Below are positions 1 to 6,401 of a DNA stretch of 9,849 bases, piece after piece. The notes below the pieces were generated by a model. It worked only from the letters and a program-made list of their open reading frames with translations, did not search any database and was not told the origin of the DNA. This stretch comes from a bacterium. Its GTDB lineage: Bacteria > Chloroflexota > Dormibacteria > UBA8260 > Bog-877. The DNA lies in assembly GCA_021791455.1 (NCBI GenBank), contig JAJYWM010000327.1, forward strand, positions 1 to 9,849, read 5' to 3'. Position 1 is the stretch's first letter, and every line of letters begins with the position of its first letter. The translations under genes and the position numbers were made by a program.

Positions 1-79
1 GCAGCTTGCCATCCCGGAACCAACGGTATGCGGTCACCGGGTGAATCCCCTGCACCCTCGCCCACTCCTTTAAGTTCAT
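1..79 (-). CDS. tnpA: IS607-family transposase TnpA (serine recombinase), N-terminal fragment cut by window edge
   Basis: Only the first 26 codons lie in the window; the gene continues past the left edge. The translation starts MNLKEWARVQGIHPVTAYRW and goes on FRDGKL. This is the MerR-like helix-turn-helix that begins the small serine recombinases of IS607 elements, where it precedes the resolvase catalytic domain (not visible here). In known IS607 elements a tnpB gene follows, which would also lie outside the window. An in-frame TAA three codons upstream limits the start to this ATG or something downstream. GGAG abuts the ATG directly, and a TATAGT hexamer sits 8 nt before it, so the message may be nearly leaderless. 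A MerR-type regulator or excisionase with a similar helix-turn-helix is the main alternative, but the wording of the first 26 residues fits IS607 best. Confidence 0.75.
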   Translation of the reverse strand, partial: MNLKEWARVQGIHPVTAYRWFRDGKL

Positions 80-87
80 CTCCGCTT

Positions 88-93
88 ACTATA
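88..93 (-). promoter_or_regulatory. Candidate -10 element of the IS607 tnpA gene
   Basis: TATAGT on the minus strand matches TATAAT at five of six positions and lies 8 nt upstream of the tnpA ATG. No convincing -35 hexamer was found 16-19 nt upstream. Slightly further upstream GTTGC occurs twice within about 15 nt (around 104-120). Such short repeats could be recombinase binding sites near the element end, but this is a guess. Confidence 0.35.
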
Positions 94-256
94 GCTCATC
101 GTACGAGCAACTGTTCGCAACCCCCGGCGGTTCCGATGGCAGTGCGGCTCGGCCGCTTCCGGCGAGAGGGCACGGGCCGCCGGAGCTGCGGCCGGAACGG
201 CCCTGCGTCGGACCGCTGTCCGGATCGGAGAGCCGTCCGGGACCTCTCGCAGCTGC

Positions 257-1039
257 CTACCTCACCCTTCTCGCCCTGATGATGGCCGCCGCGGCATGCT
301 CGTGGACGCGATGGGTTTCCACCACCTCCACCTCGCCGAACCCCGCGGCGTCGAGCGCCTCCAGATATTGGTCCTTGGTCAGGGCTCCTGCCACGCAGCC
401 GGTCATCAGCTCCATGTCAGAGCGAGTGCCCTGGTCCATGTCTGGGTCAGCCACCACGTCGGAGACGGCCAGGCGTCCAGAGCGGCGGAGCACCCTGGCC
501 GCCTCTCGCAACACGACCTGCTTATCCGCCGCCAGGTTGATCACGCAGTTGGAGATCACCACGTCCACCGACTCATCCTCCAGCGGGAGAGCCTCCAGGT
601 ATCCCTCCAGGAATTCGACGTTGGTGACCCCTGCCACGGAGGCGTTGCGCCGCGCCAACTCCAGCATCTCCTGGGTCATGTCGATCCCAATCGCCTTACC
701 GGTGGGGCCCACCCGGCGGGCCGATATCAGGACGTCGGCTCCAGCGCCGGAGCCAAGGTCCAGGACCACCTCTCCCTCCCGGAGATCCGCCACCGCCGTC
801 GGTACCCCGCAGCCCAGCGAAGCCTGGAGGGGTGCCCCCAGGTGGCCCTCCTCCTTGTCGGCGTACAGGGAAGCCCCGAACACCTCTGCTCCACTCGCGT
901 CCAGGAGCAGAGCGGGGTCTTGGGCGCAGCAGGCGCAGCCATCAGCTTGGCGAAATGCAGATTCCTCGGTCGCGAATTGGCGGGCTGCGTTCGCGTAGCG
1001 CGTTCTCACGCGCTCCCTCAGCTCGGCTTCCTCTGGCAT
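257..1039 (-). CDS. arsM: Arsenite S-adenosylmethionine methyltransferase ArsM
   Basis: A 260-aa class I SAM-dependent methyltransferase that would methylate As(III) with SAM in the cytosol, giving methylated and volatile arsenicals. The SAM-binding loop VLDLGSGAGADVL is at residues 92-104 and the acidic motif GIDMTQEM at about 118-125. The three family cysteines are all present: C77 in SLGCGVP, C165 in NCVINL and C215 in GCVAGAL. They correspond to the conserved trio of CmArsM (C72/C174/C224). An extra cluster, CACC (35-38), lies near the N-terminus, as in many bacterial ArsM proteins. A purine-rich GGTGAG lies 5 nt before the ATG, and an in-frame TGA just upstream fixes the start region. 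It is 87 nt downstream of the macro-domain gene on the same strand. No arsR, arsB or arsC is nearby, so it is an orphan arsM, next to an IS607 end. Confidence 0.93.
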   Translation of the reverse strand: MPEEAELRERVRTRYANAARQFATEESAFRQADGCACCAQDPALLLDASGAEVFGASLYADKEEGHLGAPLQASLGCGVPTAVADLREGEVVLDLGSGAGADVLISARRVGPTGKAIGIDMTQEMLELARRNASVAGVTNVEFLEGYLEALPLEDESVDVVISNCVINLAADKQVVLREAARVLRRSGRLAVSDVVADPDMDQGTRSDMELMTGCVAGALTKDQYLEALDAAGFGEVEVVETHRVHEHAAAAIIRARRVR

Positions 1040-1081
1040 CGGCGCTCACCCCATATGTGTGTCATCGTTGGACGCAGCGCA

Positions 1082-1111
1082 AACCGGCCCCGGGCCGGAC
1101 CCTGGCCGGTT
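1082..1111. other. Inverted repeat between the macro-domain gene and arsM
   Basis: AACCGGCC (1082-1089) and GGCCGGTT (1104-1111) are perfect 8-bp inverted arms around a 14-nt GC-rich loop that can itself pair through CCGG. It occupies the short intergenic space between the macro stop and arsM. It could be a hairpin terminator without a T-run, an attenuating structure or an operator for arsM; the sequence does not decide between these. Confidence 0.4.
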
Positions 1112-1126
1112 ATCGTACTTCGACGA

Positions 1127-1678
1127 TCATACGCGCCTATCGGGGCCGTGGTTACCTTGGCATGAGACCACCTGCGCAGCCCTTGAGAAGACCCCAAGGG
1201 CCTCGGAGTCGAAGAGGACGAACTCGACAGTGCGGAGCTTCCCGCGTCGGGCCAGGGCGGCGCGGGCCTCCTCCAGGGCGAGTGGTGCGGCTAGCGCGAT
1301 CGGGTACCCGAAGGCCCCCGTGCTCAACGATGGACTGGCGACCGACCGGCAGCCGAGTTGCTCCGCCAGCGAGAAGGCGTGGCGGTAGGCACCCAGCAGG
1401 AGGTCAGGCTCTCCTCGGTCGCCGCCTCGCCAGACGGGTCCGACAGCATGGATCAGGAAGCGGACCGGAATACAGAAAGCATCGGTCACGACGGCGCGGC
1501 CCGGCGGACATCCATCTGGATAGTTGCGGCGCAGGGCCGCCTGGAGGGCTGGTCCCGCGGCGAGATGAAGGGCCCCGTCGACTCCGCCACCTCGCTCCAA
1601 CCGCGAGTTGGCGGCATTGATGATGGCGTCGCAACGGGACTCGACGATGTTCCCACGCCGCAGGACCAGCCCTCGCAC
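1127..1678 (-). CDS. Macro-domain protein, O-acetyl-ADP-ribose deacetylase-like (YmdB/MacroD type)
   Basis: A 183-aa protein consisting of one macro domain. Family members bind ADP-ribose and hydrolyse O-acetyl-ADP-ribose or remove mono-ADP-ribose from acidic side chains. Visible landmarks are NAANSRLERGGGVDGALH at 21-38, which carries the equivalents of the catalytic Asn and Asp of E. coli YmdB (N24, D34). HAVGPVWRGG follows at 77-86, and the phosphate-binding loop STGAFGYP at 119-126. The usual early GDI motif reads GNI (9-11), a mild deviation. The start is GTG with CGGAG about 8 nt upstream. It begins 22 nt after the stop of the Nudix gene on the same strand, so the two are very probably one operon. 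The C-terminal ~20 residues beyond the fold look unstructured. Confidence 0.93.
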   Translation of the reverse strand: MRGLVLRRGNIVESRCDAIINAANSRLERGGGVDGALHLAAGPALQAALRRNYPDGCPPGRAVVTDAFCIPVRFLIHAVGPVWRGGDRGEPDLLLGAYRHAFSLAEQLGCRSVASPSLSTGAFGYPIALAAPLALEEARAALARRGKLRTVEFVLFDSEALGVFSRAAQVVSCQGNHGPDRRV

Positions 1679-1700
1679 CTGCCGCTCCGACCCGGCCCTC

Positions 1701-2264
1701 CTACAGTCGCAGCATGCCGGTCAGGGCGAGGCCGGCCAGCGTCTTGGCGTCCCGCAGCTGACCGTCCCTGGCCAGGGCCGCGATCTCCTCCGGCGCGAAT
1801 AGTCTGGCCTCCAGCACCTCGTCGGGGTCCAGGTGGTGTCCTTCCACCGGGGTCAACCCGGTCGCCCGGAAGTACCAGAGCAGTTCCGTGCTGTAGCCGG
1901 GCGCCAGAAATGTCGCCCCGACCCCGAGCCACGCCTCCGCGCCGAACCCGGTCTCCTCCGCCAGTTCTCGCCGGGCTGTCTCGAGGGCCGACTCCCCCTC
2001 CTCCCGACCTCCGGCGGGGATCTCCCAGAGAAGCTCCCCCGCCGGGTGCCGGTACTGCCGCACCAGCAACACCGACCCATCGTCTGAGATCGCCACCACC
2101 CCCACCCCTCCGGGATGATGGACCACTTCCCGGCGCGCCTCGACCCCAGAGCTCACACGAACCAGATCGACGGTCAGCCTAAGCAGGCTTCCTGAGAAGT
2201 GCTCCTCAGACTCGAGCAGAAGGTCAGGGCTCAGCTCTTCTGGTTCCACTGCGCCTCTGAGCAT
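1701..2264 (-). CDS. Nudix hydrolase, probable ADP-ribose pyrophosphatase
   Basis: Residue positions here count from an upstream TTG at 2324, the longest possible start (207 aa). The Nudix box is complete: G105-x5-E111-x7-R119-E120-L-x-E123-E124-x-G126-F. It is followed about 16 residues later by LAPGYSTE (140-147), whose proline is the marker of the ADP-ribose-hydrolysing subfamily. The expected product is AMP plus ribose 5-phosphate. The substrate-side strand HPGGVGVVAI (70-79) also fits. I chose the ATG at 2264 (187 aa) because the family normally begins shortly before LLLESEEHFSG and this start clears the divergent gene at 2299. An ATG at 2300 and the TTG at 2324 remain possible, and none of the three has a strong Shine-Dalgarno sequence. 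It leads a minus-strand operon with the macro-domain gene. Confidence 0.92.
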   Translation of the reverse strand: MLRGAVEPEELSPDLLLESEEHFSGSLLRLTVDLVRVSSGVEARREVVHHPGGVGVVAISDDGSVLLVRQYRHPAGELLWEIPAGGREEGESALETARRELAEETGFGAEAWLGVGATFLAPGYSTELLWYFRATGLTPVEGHHLDPDEVLEARLFAPEEIAALARDGQLRDAKTLAGLALTGMLRL

Positions 2265-2285
2265 AAGCGCCACGGCCGTGGTGGG

Positions 2286-2291
2286 TATTAT
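2286..2291 (+). promoter_or_regulatory. AT-rich patch between divergent genes: candidate -10 (possibly bidirectional)
   Basis: TATTAT on the plus strand ends 7 nt before the ATG of the gene at 2299, the spacing expected for a leaderless message. On the minus strand the same patch reads AATAAT (2292-2287), a five-of-six -10 match that could serve the Nudix gene starting at 2264. It is the only AT-rich stretch in this divergent junction. No good -35 was seen on either strand. Confidence 0.35.
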
Positions 2292-2298
2292 TGCCGCC

Positions 2299-2676
2299 AT
2301 GTCCTTGAGTGCAGCCCCCTGCAACCCCTACGAGGTGACCGCTCTGCAGATCGCCGCGGCCAGGGCTCAGGATGCCTTCCGATCCCGCCACCGGCGCCCG
2401 CTGCGGCAAAGGCTGGCGACCTCAGATGAGCTAATCGACTGGGTGGAACGCTGCCGCCTGCAGTCCCTCCGCCTGGTCCCATCGGCGCTCTGGCAACATG
2501 CCGTCTTCCTCACCGCAACCGTGGACCCCGCGCTCCGCCGGCGCCTGGGCCGTGACCGCCGGCCCGATCACGTGAGCGAGATCCTCTTCGACTGTCAGGC
2601 TCGCATCCTAGATCAGATACGCTCCGACCGCAATCGTGGAAGAGCACCTGTCATCTCCCTCTTCGCGCCCCGCTGA
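2299..2676 (+). CDS. Conserved-looking hypothetical protein (125 aa), function unknown
   Basis: I do not recognise the family. The protein is Arg/Leu-rich, cytosolic-looking and probably mostly helical, with a tryptophan-containing middle segment (DELIDWVERC) and no signal peptide, membrane segment or metal motif. Support for a real gene comes from its codons: third positions are strongly G/C as in neighbouring genes, and amino-acid composition is balanced rather than shadow-like. The ATG is preceded by TATTAT at 7 nt and by no Shine-Dalgarno sequence, so it may be translated leaderlessly. A GTG at 2278 in frame is a possible longer start. Its end overlaps the start of the PfkB kinase gene by 41 nt, which suggests co-transcription and translational coupling, and it is divergent from the Nudix gene. 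Confidence 0.6.
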   Translation: MSLSAAPCNPYEVTALQIAAARAQDAFRSRHRRPLRQRLATSDELIDWVERCRLQSLRLVPSALWQHAVFLTATVDPALRRRLGRDRRPDHVSEILFDCQARILDQIRSDRNRGRAPVISLFAPR

Positions 2677-3556
2677 GCCCGCGCCGGGACCCGGCGCGCC
2701 CTGGTCGATCACCGTCGCCGGGACAATCGGGTTCGACGACCTCACCACTCCCGCCGGAAGCGTCGCCCATGCGCCCGGCGGTTCCGCTCTCTACTTCACC
2801 CTGGCGTCCCTTGGGCTGTGCCACCCACGTCCGGTCTGTGCTGTGGGTTCGGATGGGCGGCAGCTCCTCGACCTCCTGGTCCAAGTGGGGGTGGACACCG
2901 ACGGGGTGGAGTCGATGGCGGGACCAAGCTACCGCTGGAGCGTTGTTCACGGGGTCGGTCCCGTCCCCGAGTCCGAGGTCCAGGACTTCGGCGTGTACTC
3001 CGAATGGCTGCCCCGGGTGCCGCAGACCCACCGCGACAGCGAAATCCTGTTTCTGGGCTCGATGCCACCCCGGCTTCAACTGGCGGTCATGGGCCAGGTT
3101 TCGGGAGCCAACCTTGTCGCGATCGACACCATGCGGGACTTCATCGCCAGCGACCGCTCGCTGCTGCTGGACCTCATCGCCTCAGCCGACCTGTTCTTCG
3201 CCAATCGGGCCGAGCTGGCCCTGTTGATGGGGGATGACGTCCCGCCTCTTCGCTCCGCCCGCAACCTGCTCGAGGGCAACCGCCTGCGCGCGGTCGTGGT
3301 CAAGGAGGGCCAGTTCGGAGCGACCCTGGTGACCAGGTCGGGACAGCGTCTGGTGCCGGCGCTGGCGGTCGACCCCGTGGTGGACCCCACCGGCGCTGGA
3401 GACTCCCTGGCGGGAGGGATGCTGGGGAGGATCGCATCTCTTCGAGCGTCCGATGAGGATGCCCTGGCCGAGGCGCTGGAGGAGGGCGTTCGGCGCGCCG
3501 CGCTGGCGATCTCGGCTTTCGGAGTCGCCGGTCTCCTCAGGCGAGCCCCGGGCTGA
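2636..3556 (+). CDS. PfkB-family carbohydrate (ribokinase-like) kinase
   Basis: A 306-aa ribokinase-fold kinase that would phosphorylate a sugar or nucleoside hydroxyl with ATP. The C-terminal PfkB signature DPTGAGDSLAGGMLG starts at residue 250 and contains the anion hole and the catalytic base D256. The N-terminal glycine pair in APGGSALYF (46-54) forms the substrate lid region, and VVVKEGQFGA (220-229) matches the strand before the ATP site. It resembles an uncharacterised sub-group beginning VAGTIGFDDL, so the substrate is not clear; ribose, adenosine and fructose kinases share the fold. The start is the GTG at 2636 because no other start precedes the conserved VAGT strand (27-30). It overlaps the upstream gene by 41 nt and has only a weak ribosome site, consistent with coupling. 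Its stop lies 3 nt from the stop of the convergent hydrolase gene. Confidence 0.91.
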   Translation: MEEHLSSPSSRPAEPAPGPGAPWSITVAGTIGFDDLTTPAGSVAHAPGGSALYFTLASLGLCHPRPVCAVGSDGRQLLDLLVQVGVDTDGVESMAGPSYRWSVVHGVGPVPESEVQDFGVYSEWLPRVPQTHRDSEILFLGSMPPRLQLAVMGQVSGANLVAIDTMRDFIASDRSLLLDLIASADLFFANRAELALLMGDDVPPLRSARNLLEGNRLRAVVVKEGQFGATLVTRSGQRLVPALAVDPVVDPTGAGDSLAGGMLGRIASLRASDEDALAEALEEGVRRAALAISAFGVAGLLRRAPG

Positions 3557-3559
3557 CCG

Positions 3560-4459
3560 TCAGTCGAACTCCCGGAGCCAGTTCCCCACCACCTCCATGT
3601 AGGCGGGGCGCTCCTCCCAGAAGGGCATGTGGGAGGAGGCCTCAAAGAGGACGTGGCGGCTTCCCACAATCCCCTTCAGGAGGGTCTCCTGAAGGGCTGG
3701 AGTCGCCTCGTCATGGCGACCCGACAAGAGCAGGGTGGGGACCCTGATCCCTGAGAGGCGGGATGCCGCCTCCCAGTCTCGGATGGAGCCGATCACGTGG
3801 AACTCGGAAGGCCCGTTCATGGTGTGATAGACGGTGGGATCCTTGGCGATCCAGGCAAAGCTGCTCGTGACCTCATCCGGCCATGGTTCGAGCCGACAGA
3901 GGTGGCGGAGGTAGAAGACCTGACATGACGCCTCATACTCGGGGTCGTCGGTGGTTCCCGCCTCCTCGTGGCGGCGCAGGGTCGCCTCGACCTCGGCGGG
4001 GAGATCGCGTCGCAGCCGGTTCGCCTCTTCGACGAACGCGGGAAAGGATGCCGCGGTGTTGGAGAGGATCAGGGAGCGCAGCCCCCGAGGCTGCTCGAGC
4101 GCATGCTCCTGGGCCAGAAAGCCACCCCAGGACTGCCCCAGGAGGTGATAGCGGCCGGCGATTCCCAGGTGCTCCAGGAGGGAGTTCAGCTGCTCGCGAA
4201 AGAGTCCGACCGTCCAGAAATCCGCACCTCGTTCGGGTAGATGGGTCGACCGCCCGTTCCCCAACTGGTCGTAGAAGATGACCGCTCTGCCAGAGGCCGC
4301 GAGATCAGCCATCGAGAGCAGATAGCCATGGGTCGCGCCGGGACCACCGTGCAGGGTCACCAAAGGCGCGGGCTGATCGGCCGATTCAGGCAGCCGTCCA
4401 GCGATCCGGTAATAGGTCTCGAAGCCCCGGAACGGCGCGAGCCCCTCACTCCAGAACAT
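3560..4459 (-). CDS. Proline iminopeptidase-like alpha/beta hydrolase (peptidase family S33)
   Basis: A 299-aa alpha/beta-hydrolase fold protein. HGGPG (37-41), the oxyanion-hole motif typical of proline iminopeptidases and tricorn-interacting factor F1, is followed by the nucleophile elbow GQSWGG (108-113, Ser110). The acid is in SGRHDE (Asp250) and the histidine in SSHMPF (His277), so the triad is complete. FYDQLGNGRS (62-71) is also characteristic of this group. The likely activity is release of N-terminal proline or other residues from short peptides, in the cytosol since no signal peptide is visible. Haloalkane dehalogenases or other hydrolases of the fold are less likely given HGGPG. 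The ATG is preceded by TAGGAT exactly 6 nt upstream (see promoter). It lies 46 nt downstream of the mgsA stop and might also be read through from it. Confidence 0.92.
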   Translation of the reverse strand: MFWSEGLAPFRGFETYYRIAGRLPESADQPAPLVTLHGGPGATHGYLLSMADLAASGRAVIFYDQLGNGRSTHLPERGADFWTVGLFREQLNSLLEHLGIAGRYHLLGQSWGGFLAQEHALEQPRGLRSLILSNTAASFPAFVEEANRLRRDLPAEVEATLRRHEEAGTTDDPEYEASCQVFYLRHLCRLEPWPDEVTSSFAWIAKDPTVYHTMNGPSEFHVIGSIRDWEAASRLSGIRVPTLLLSGRHDEATPALQETLLKGIVGSRHVLFEASSHMPFWEERPAYMEVVGNWLREFD

Positions 4460-4465
4460 CGCCAG

Positions 4466-4474
4466 ATCCTAGCA
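4466..4474 (-). promoter_or_regulatory. Candidate extended -10 giving a leaderless hydrolase mRNA
   Basis: On the minus strand TGC-TAGGAT is followed by 6 nt (CTGGCG) and then the ATG at 4459. Transcription starting the usual 7 nt after the -10 would begin at the A of the start codon. The TGn extension is present. No clear -35 hexamer was found 17-18 nt upstream. AGGA within the hexamer could alternatively act as a weak ribosome site. Confidence 0.4.
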
Positions 4475-4505
4475 GGGAGCGCCCCATCTTCGGGACGCCG
4501 CCGGG

Positions 4506-5045
4506 CTAGCTCTCCTGGGTCAATTCCCGCTCCTGATATCCGCTGTAGTCCGGCACCAGGCGCTGGTAGCCGGACTTGATCAAGGGAGAGGAGATGATGA
4601 GGTCGGCGGTGGCGCGATTGGTGGCGATGGGAATGTTCCACACCGTCGCGATCCGCAGCAGGGCGCGCACGTCCGGGTCGTGTGGCTGGGGCTCCAACGG
4701 GTCCCAGAAAAAGATCAGCAGGTCGATCGTGCCGTCGGCGATGAGAGCGCCCATCTGCTGGTCGCCGCCGAGCGGCCCGCTCAACAGGCGGCGGACCTCA
4801 AGGTCCAGCTCGCGCTGCAGGAGCGAGCCGGTGGTTCCCGTGGCGTAGAGGCGGTGGGGGACCAGGCTCAGGCGGTTGAACCTGGCCCACTCGACCAGGT
4901 CGCGCTTTTTGTGGTCGTGAGCCACCAGCGCCATGCTCAGGACCGGCGTCACCAGCTCGGTGGCCCCGCCCTGCTCTGGCAAGTTGAGCGGTAGGCGGGT
5001 CTCACCGACTTTGCCCTGTCCGTCCGAGGGCTGGTCTTGGGTCAC
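4506..5045 (-). CDS. mgsA: Methylglyoxal synthase
   Basis: Converts dihydroxyacetone phosphate to methylglyoxal and phosphate, a bypass of lower glycolysis that relieves phosphate limitation. The sequence follows the family closely: ALVAHDHKK (39-47), YATGTTG (67-73), [12 protein letters not shown] (90-101), [15 protein letters not shown] (112-126) and [12 protein letters not shown] (137-148). Aligned to E. coli MgsA with an offset of 24, the catalytic and phosphate-binding residues H19, D20, K23, D71, H98 and D101 are conserved as H43, D44, K47, D95, H122 and D125. The N-terminus is about 24 residues longer than usual if the GTG at 5045 is used. That GTG overlaps the TGA of the upstream MBL gene by 4 nt (GTGA), which favours it. 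An internal ATG at 4934 would give a protein of normal length, so the start is uncertain. Confidence 0.96.
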   Translation of the reverse strand: MTQDQPSDGQGKVGETRLPLNLPEQGGATELVTPVLSMALVAHDHKKRDLVEWARFNRLSLVPHRLYATGTTGSLLQRELDLEVRRLLSGPLGGDQQMGALIADGTIDLLIFFWDPLEPQPHDPDVRALLRIATVWNIPIATNRATADLIISSPLIKSGYQRLVPDYSGYQERELTQES

Positions 5046-5686
5046 TGCTCGAACGGATGCACCGGATCTAAGGTGCGGACCTCGACGGGAGCGGCCTCCC
5101 TGGCGAAGAGGGCGGCGTCATCCCGGCTGCCCACGACAAACCCGTAGTGCATGGGAACTGCGAGCTTGGGGCGCATCGCCAAAACCAGGTCGGCTGCCTC
5201 CTGATGCCCCATGGTGTAGGTGCCGCCGATCGGGACGAACGCCACCTCGGTCCGCAGCCCTTCCAGCTCTGGCAGGTGGTCCGTGTCGCCGGCGTGGTAG
5301 TACGTGTGACCGCCCAGCGTGATCAGGTAGCCGACCCACTTGTTGGCCTTCGGATGCGCCTCCAGCCGCTCCTCGACGATGTTGTAGGCGGGGACCGTCT
5401 CCAGATGGACTCCGGCTGCCTCCAGCGCTTCTCCGGGTGAGACCGCGCGCACGTTGCCGCCCAGCTCGGCGGCGATGTCCGCCGGTGCGACTATGACCGT
5501 GTCGGGGCCCGTCAAACGCTCCAGGTCGGGCTTCGAGTAGTGGTCAAAGTGGGCGTGGGTCAAAAGGATGAGATCCGCCGCTCCCTCGGTCGTGACCTCC
5601 CAGGGGTCGATGTAGAGGTTGAGGCCGCCCTCGTGCCAGCGGTAGGCGGCCTGCTTGAACCAGGTGAATCCGTCGAGCAAAGTCAT
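5042..5686 (-). CDS. Metallo-beta-lactamase-fold metal-dependent hydrolase
   Basis: A 214-aa protein of the UlaG/YtkL-like MBL hydrolase group. The metal-binding motif THAHFDH (HxHxDH) is at residues 43-49, HAGDTD supplies the bridging aspartate, and MHYGFV gives a further histidine ligand near the C-terminus. The substrate is unknown; the group includes lactonases and RNase-Z-like folds. The reading frame stays open far upstream to 5920, but that part is Arg/Gly/Pro-rich and lacks family similarity. The start is therefore placed near [17 protein letters not shown] abuts the ATG at 5686. A TTG two codons later has the same Shine-Dalgarno at an ideal 6 nt and may be the true start. Its stop overlaps the mgsA start by 4 nt, so the two products are made together. 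Confidence 0.9.
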   Translation of the reverse strand: MTLLDGFTWFKQAAYRWHEGGLNLYIDPWEVTTEGAADLILLTHAHFDHYSKPDLERLTGPDTVIVAPADIAAELGGNVRAVSPGEALEAAGVHLETVPAYNIVEERLEAHPKANKWVGYLITLGGHTYYHAGDTDHLPELEGLRTEVAFVPIGGTYTMGHQEAADLVLAMRPKLAVPMHYGFVVGSRDDAALFAREAAPVEVRTLDPVHPFEQ

Positions 5687-6009
5687 CCCTCCAAAGCGCC
5701 CGCACTCAACTTGGTTCAGGATACCCGCGTCTCGACCACGGGCAGTCCTAATGACCAGGCGCCGGGGGCCGACTCCCCCAAGCTGGGCCGAGCGTCGGAG
5801 GTCGCGGCGGGTAGGGATGAGAAGCCAGGCCCATCCCGGTGCGCCGATGGCGCCGACCTCGGGGTGACCGGGGTGGCCCCTGCCGGTAGCGTGCCGCTGC
5901 GGTCGCCCGGCGACCCGCACGAGAACCGGACATGGCCATCCATCCGAACGAAGCGAGCCCCATCAGTCGGGGAGTCGGTCCCCGCTTACTGGAGGAGTCG
6001 GGCCTGGCG
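5687..6009. other. 323-nt gene-free stretch upstream of the MBL-mgsA operon
   Basis: No convincing gene on either strand; the open frames here are compositionally unlike proteins. It should hold the promoter of the MBL-mgsA operon. A weak minus-strand candidate is TATCCT around 5727-5732, without a good -35. It also holds the end of the PH-like gene's transcript and two mirror-image GC-rich hairpins described separately. Confidence 0.5.
5764..5984. repeat. Pair of near-identical GC hairpins in opposite orientation
   Basis: GGGGG-CCGACT-CCCCC (5764-5779) and CGGGGA-GTCGG-TCCCCG (5968-5984) are both short stem-loops. The first read on the minus strand is GGGAGTCGGCCCCC, so the two share GGGGAGTCGGyCCCCG at 15 of 16 positions, in inverted orientation about 190 nt apart. 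The copy at 5968 lies 26 nt past the PH-like gene's stop and could help end that transcript, though no T-run follows. Confidence 0.35.
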
Positions 6010-6366
6010 CTATCTGCTCAGGGCCGCCCGTATCTCCGCCACCGCCGCCTGGGGATCCTCGACATCGATCACGAGCTTCGAATAGTGCTCGTGCTGCAGG
6101 GAGAGCACGATGGCGTGCCCGGGCCTGTGCACGTCCCAGAAGACCAGCCCGTCACCTCCCGTGAAGGTGCCCGCCTGCAGCACTCCCGGGATCCTGGCCC
6201 CCGCCACCTTCATACCGGCCAGTGCCTCAGCTCCCCGCTCGGGGTCGGCAACCACTTCCGTGATGTCACTGAGGGGTATTGACAGATGGCTGCGAAGGGC
6301 CCAGAGCCGGTCCATTCCCTGCACTGACAGCTCCAGCTTGTCCTCTCGGATCTCATACTCGGTCAC
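6010..6366 (-). CDS. Small PH-like (bacterial pleckstrin-homology type) protein, function unknown
   Basis: 118 aa, with a pattern of alternating short strands ending in one amphipathic helix (VEDPQAAVAEIRAAL, about 101-115), which is the layout of a PH-like domain. The middle contains PGVLQAGTFTGGDGLVFWDVHRPGHAIVL, seen here at about residues 60-88. I recall similar stand-alone proteins annotated only as hypothetical in Actinobacteria and neighbours, so the PH assignment is by memory of the sequence style and fold, not by a search. It has no signal peptide or membrane span. The start is GTG at 6366, with a well-placed promoter making the mRNA leaderless (see below). GGAG lies too far (13 nt) to act as a normal ribosome site. 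It is monocistronic as far as can be seen, with 323 nt before the next gene. Confidence 0.78.
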   Translation of the reverse strand: MTEYEIREDKLELSVQGMDRLWALRSHLSIPLSDITEVVADPERGAEALAGMKVAGARIPGVLQAGTFTGGDGLVFWDVHRPGHAIVLSLQHEHYSKLVIDVEDPQAAVAEIRAALSR

Positions 6367-6372
6367 ATCGTC

Positions 6373-6401
6373 AAGGTACTCCGGCTTACGGCTGATGTCA
6401 A
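6373..6401 (-). promoter_or_regulatory. Sigma70-like promoter of the PH-like gene, leaderless geometry
   Basis: On the minus strand a perfect TTGACA (6401-6396) is followed by a 17-nt spacer and TACCTT (6378-6373). The -10 is weak inside but keeps the key first, second and last bases. Six nucleotides later comes the GTG start codon, so the expected +1 is the G of the start codon at 6366. This is the best-formed promoter in the window. Confidence 0.6.

Noticed and set aside
279..1165. Long plus-strand open frames opposite arsM
   Set aside because: They are shadows of the arsM coding strand in a GC-rich genome; compositions are Arg/Ser/Ala-rich with no motif, while the minus strand encodes a complete ArsM.
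1358..2182. 274-codon plus-strand open frame opposite the macro and Nudix genes
   Set aside because: Pro/Arg/Ser low-complexity translation; both strands cannot be genes here, and the minus strand has complete catalytic motifs.
5687..5920. 78-residue N-terminal extension of the MBL hydrolase
   Set aside because: Arg/Gly/Pro-rich and unlike the family; the conserved fold begins at [11 protein letters not shown] and a GGAGGG ribosome site lies right there.
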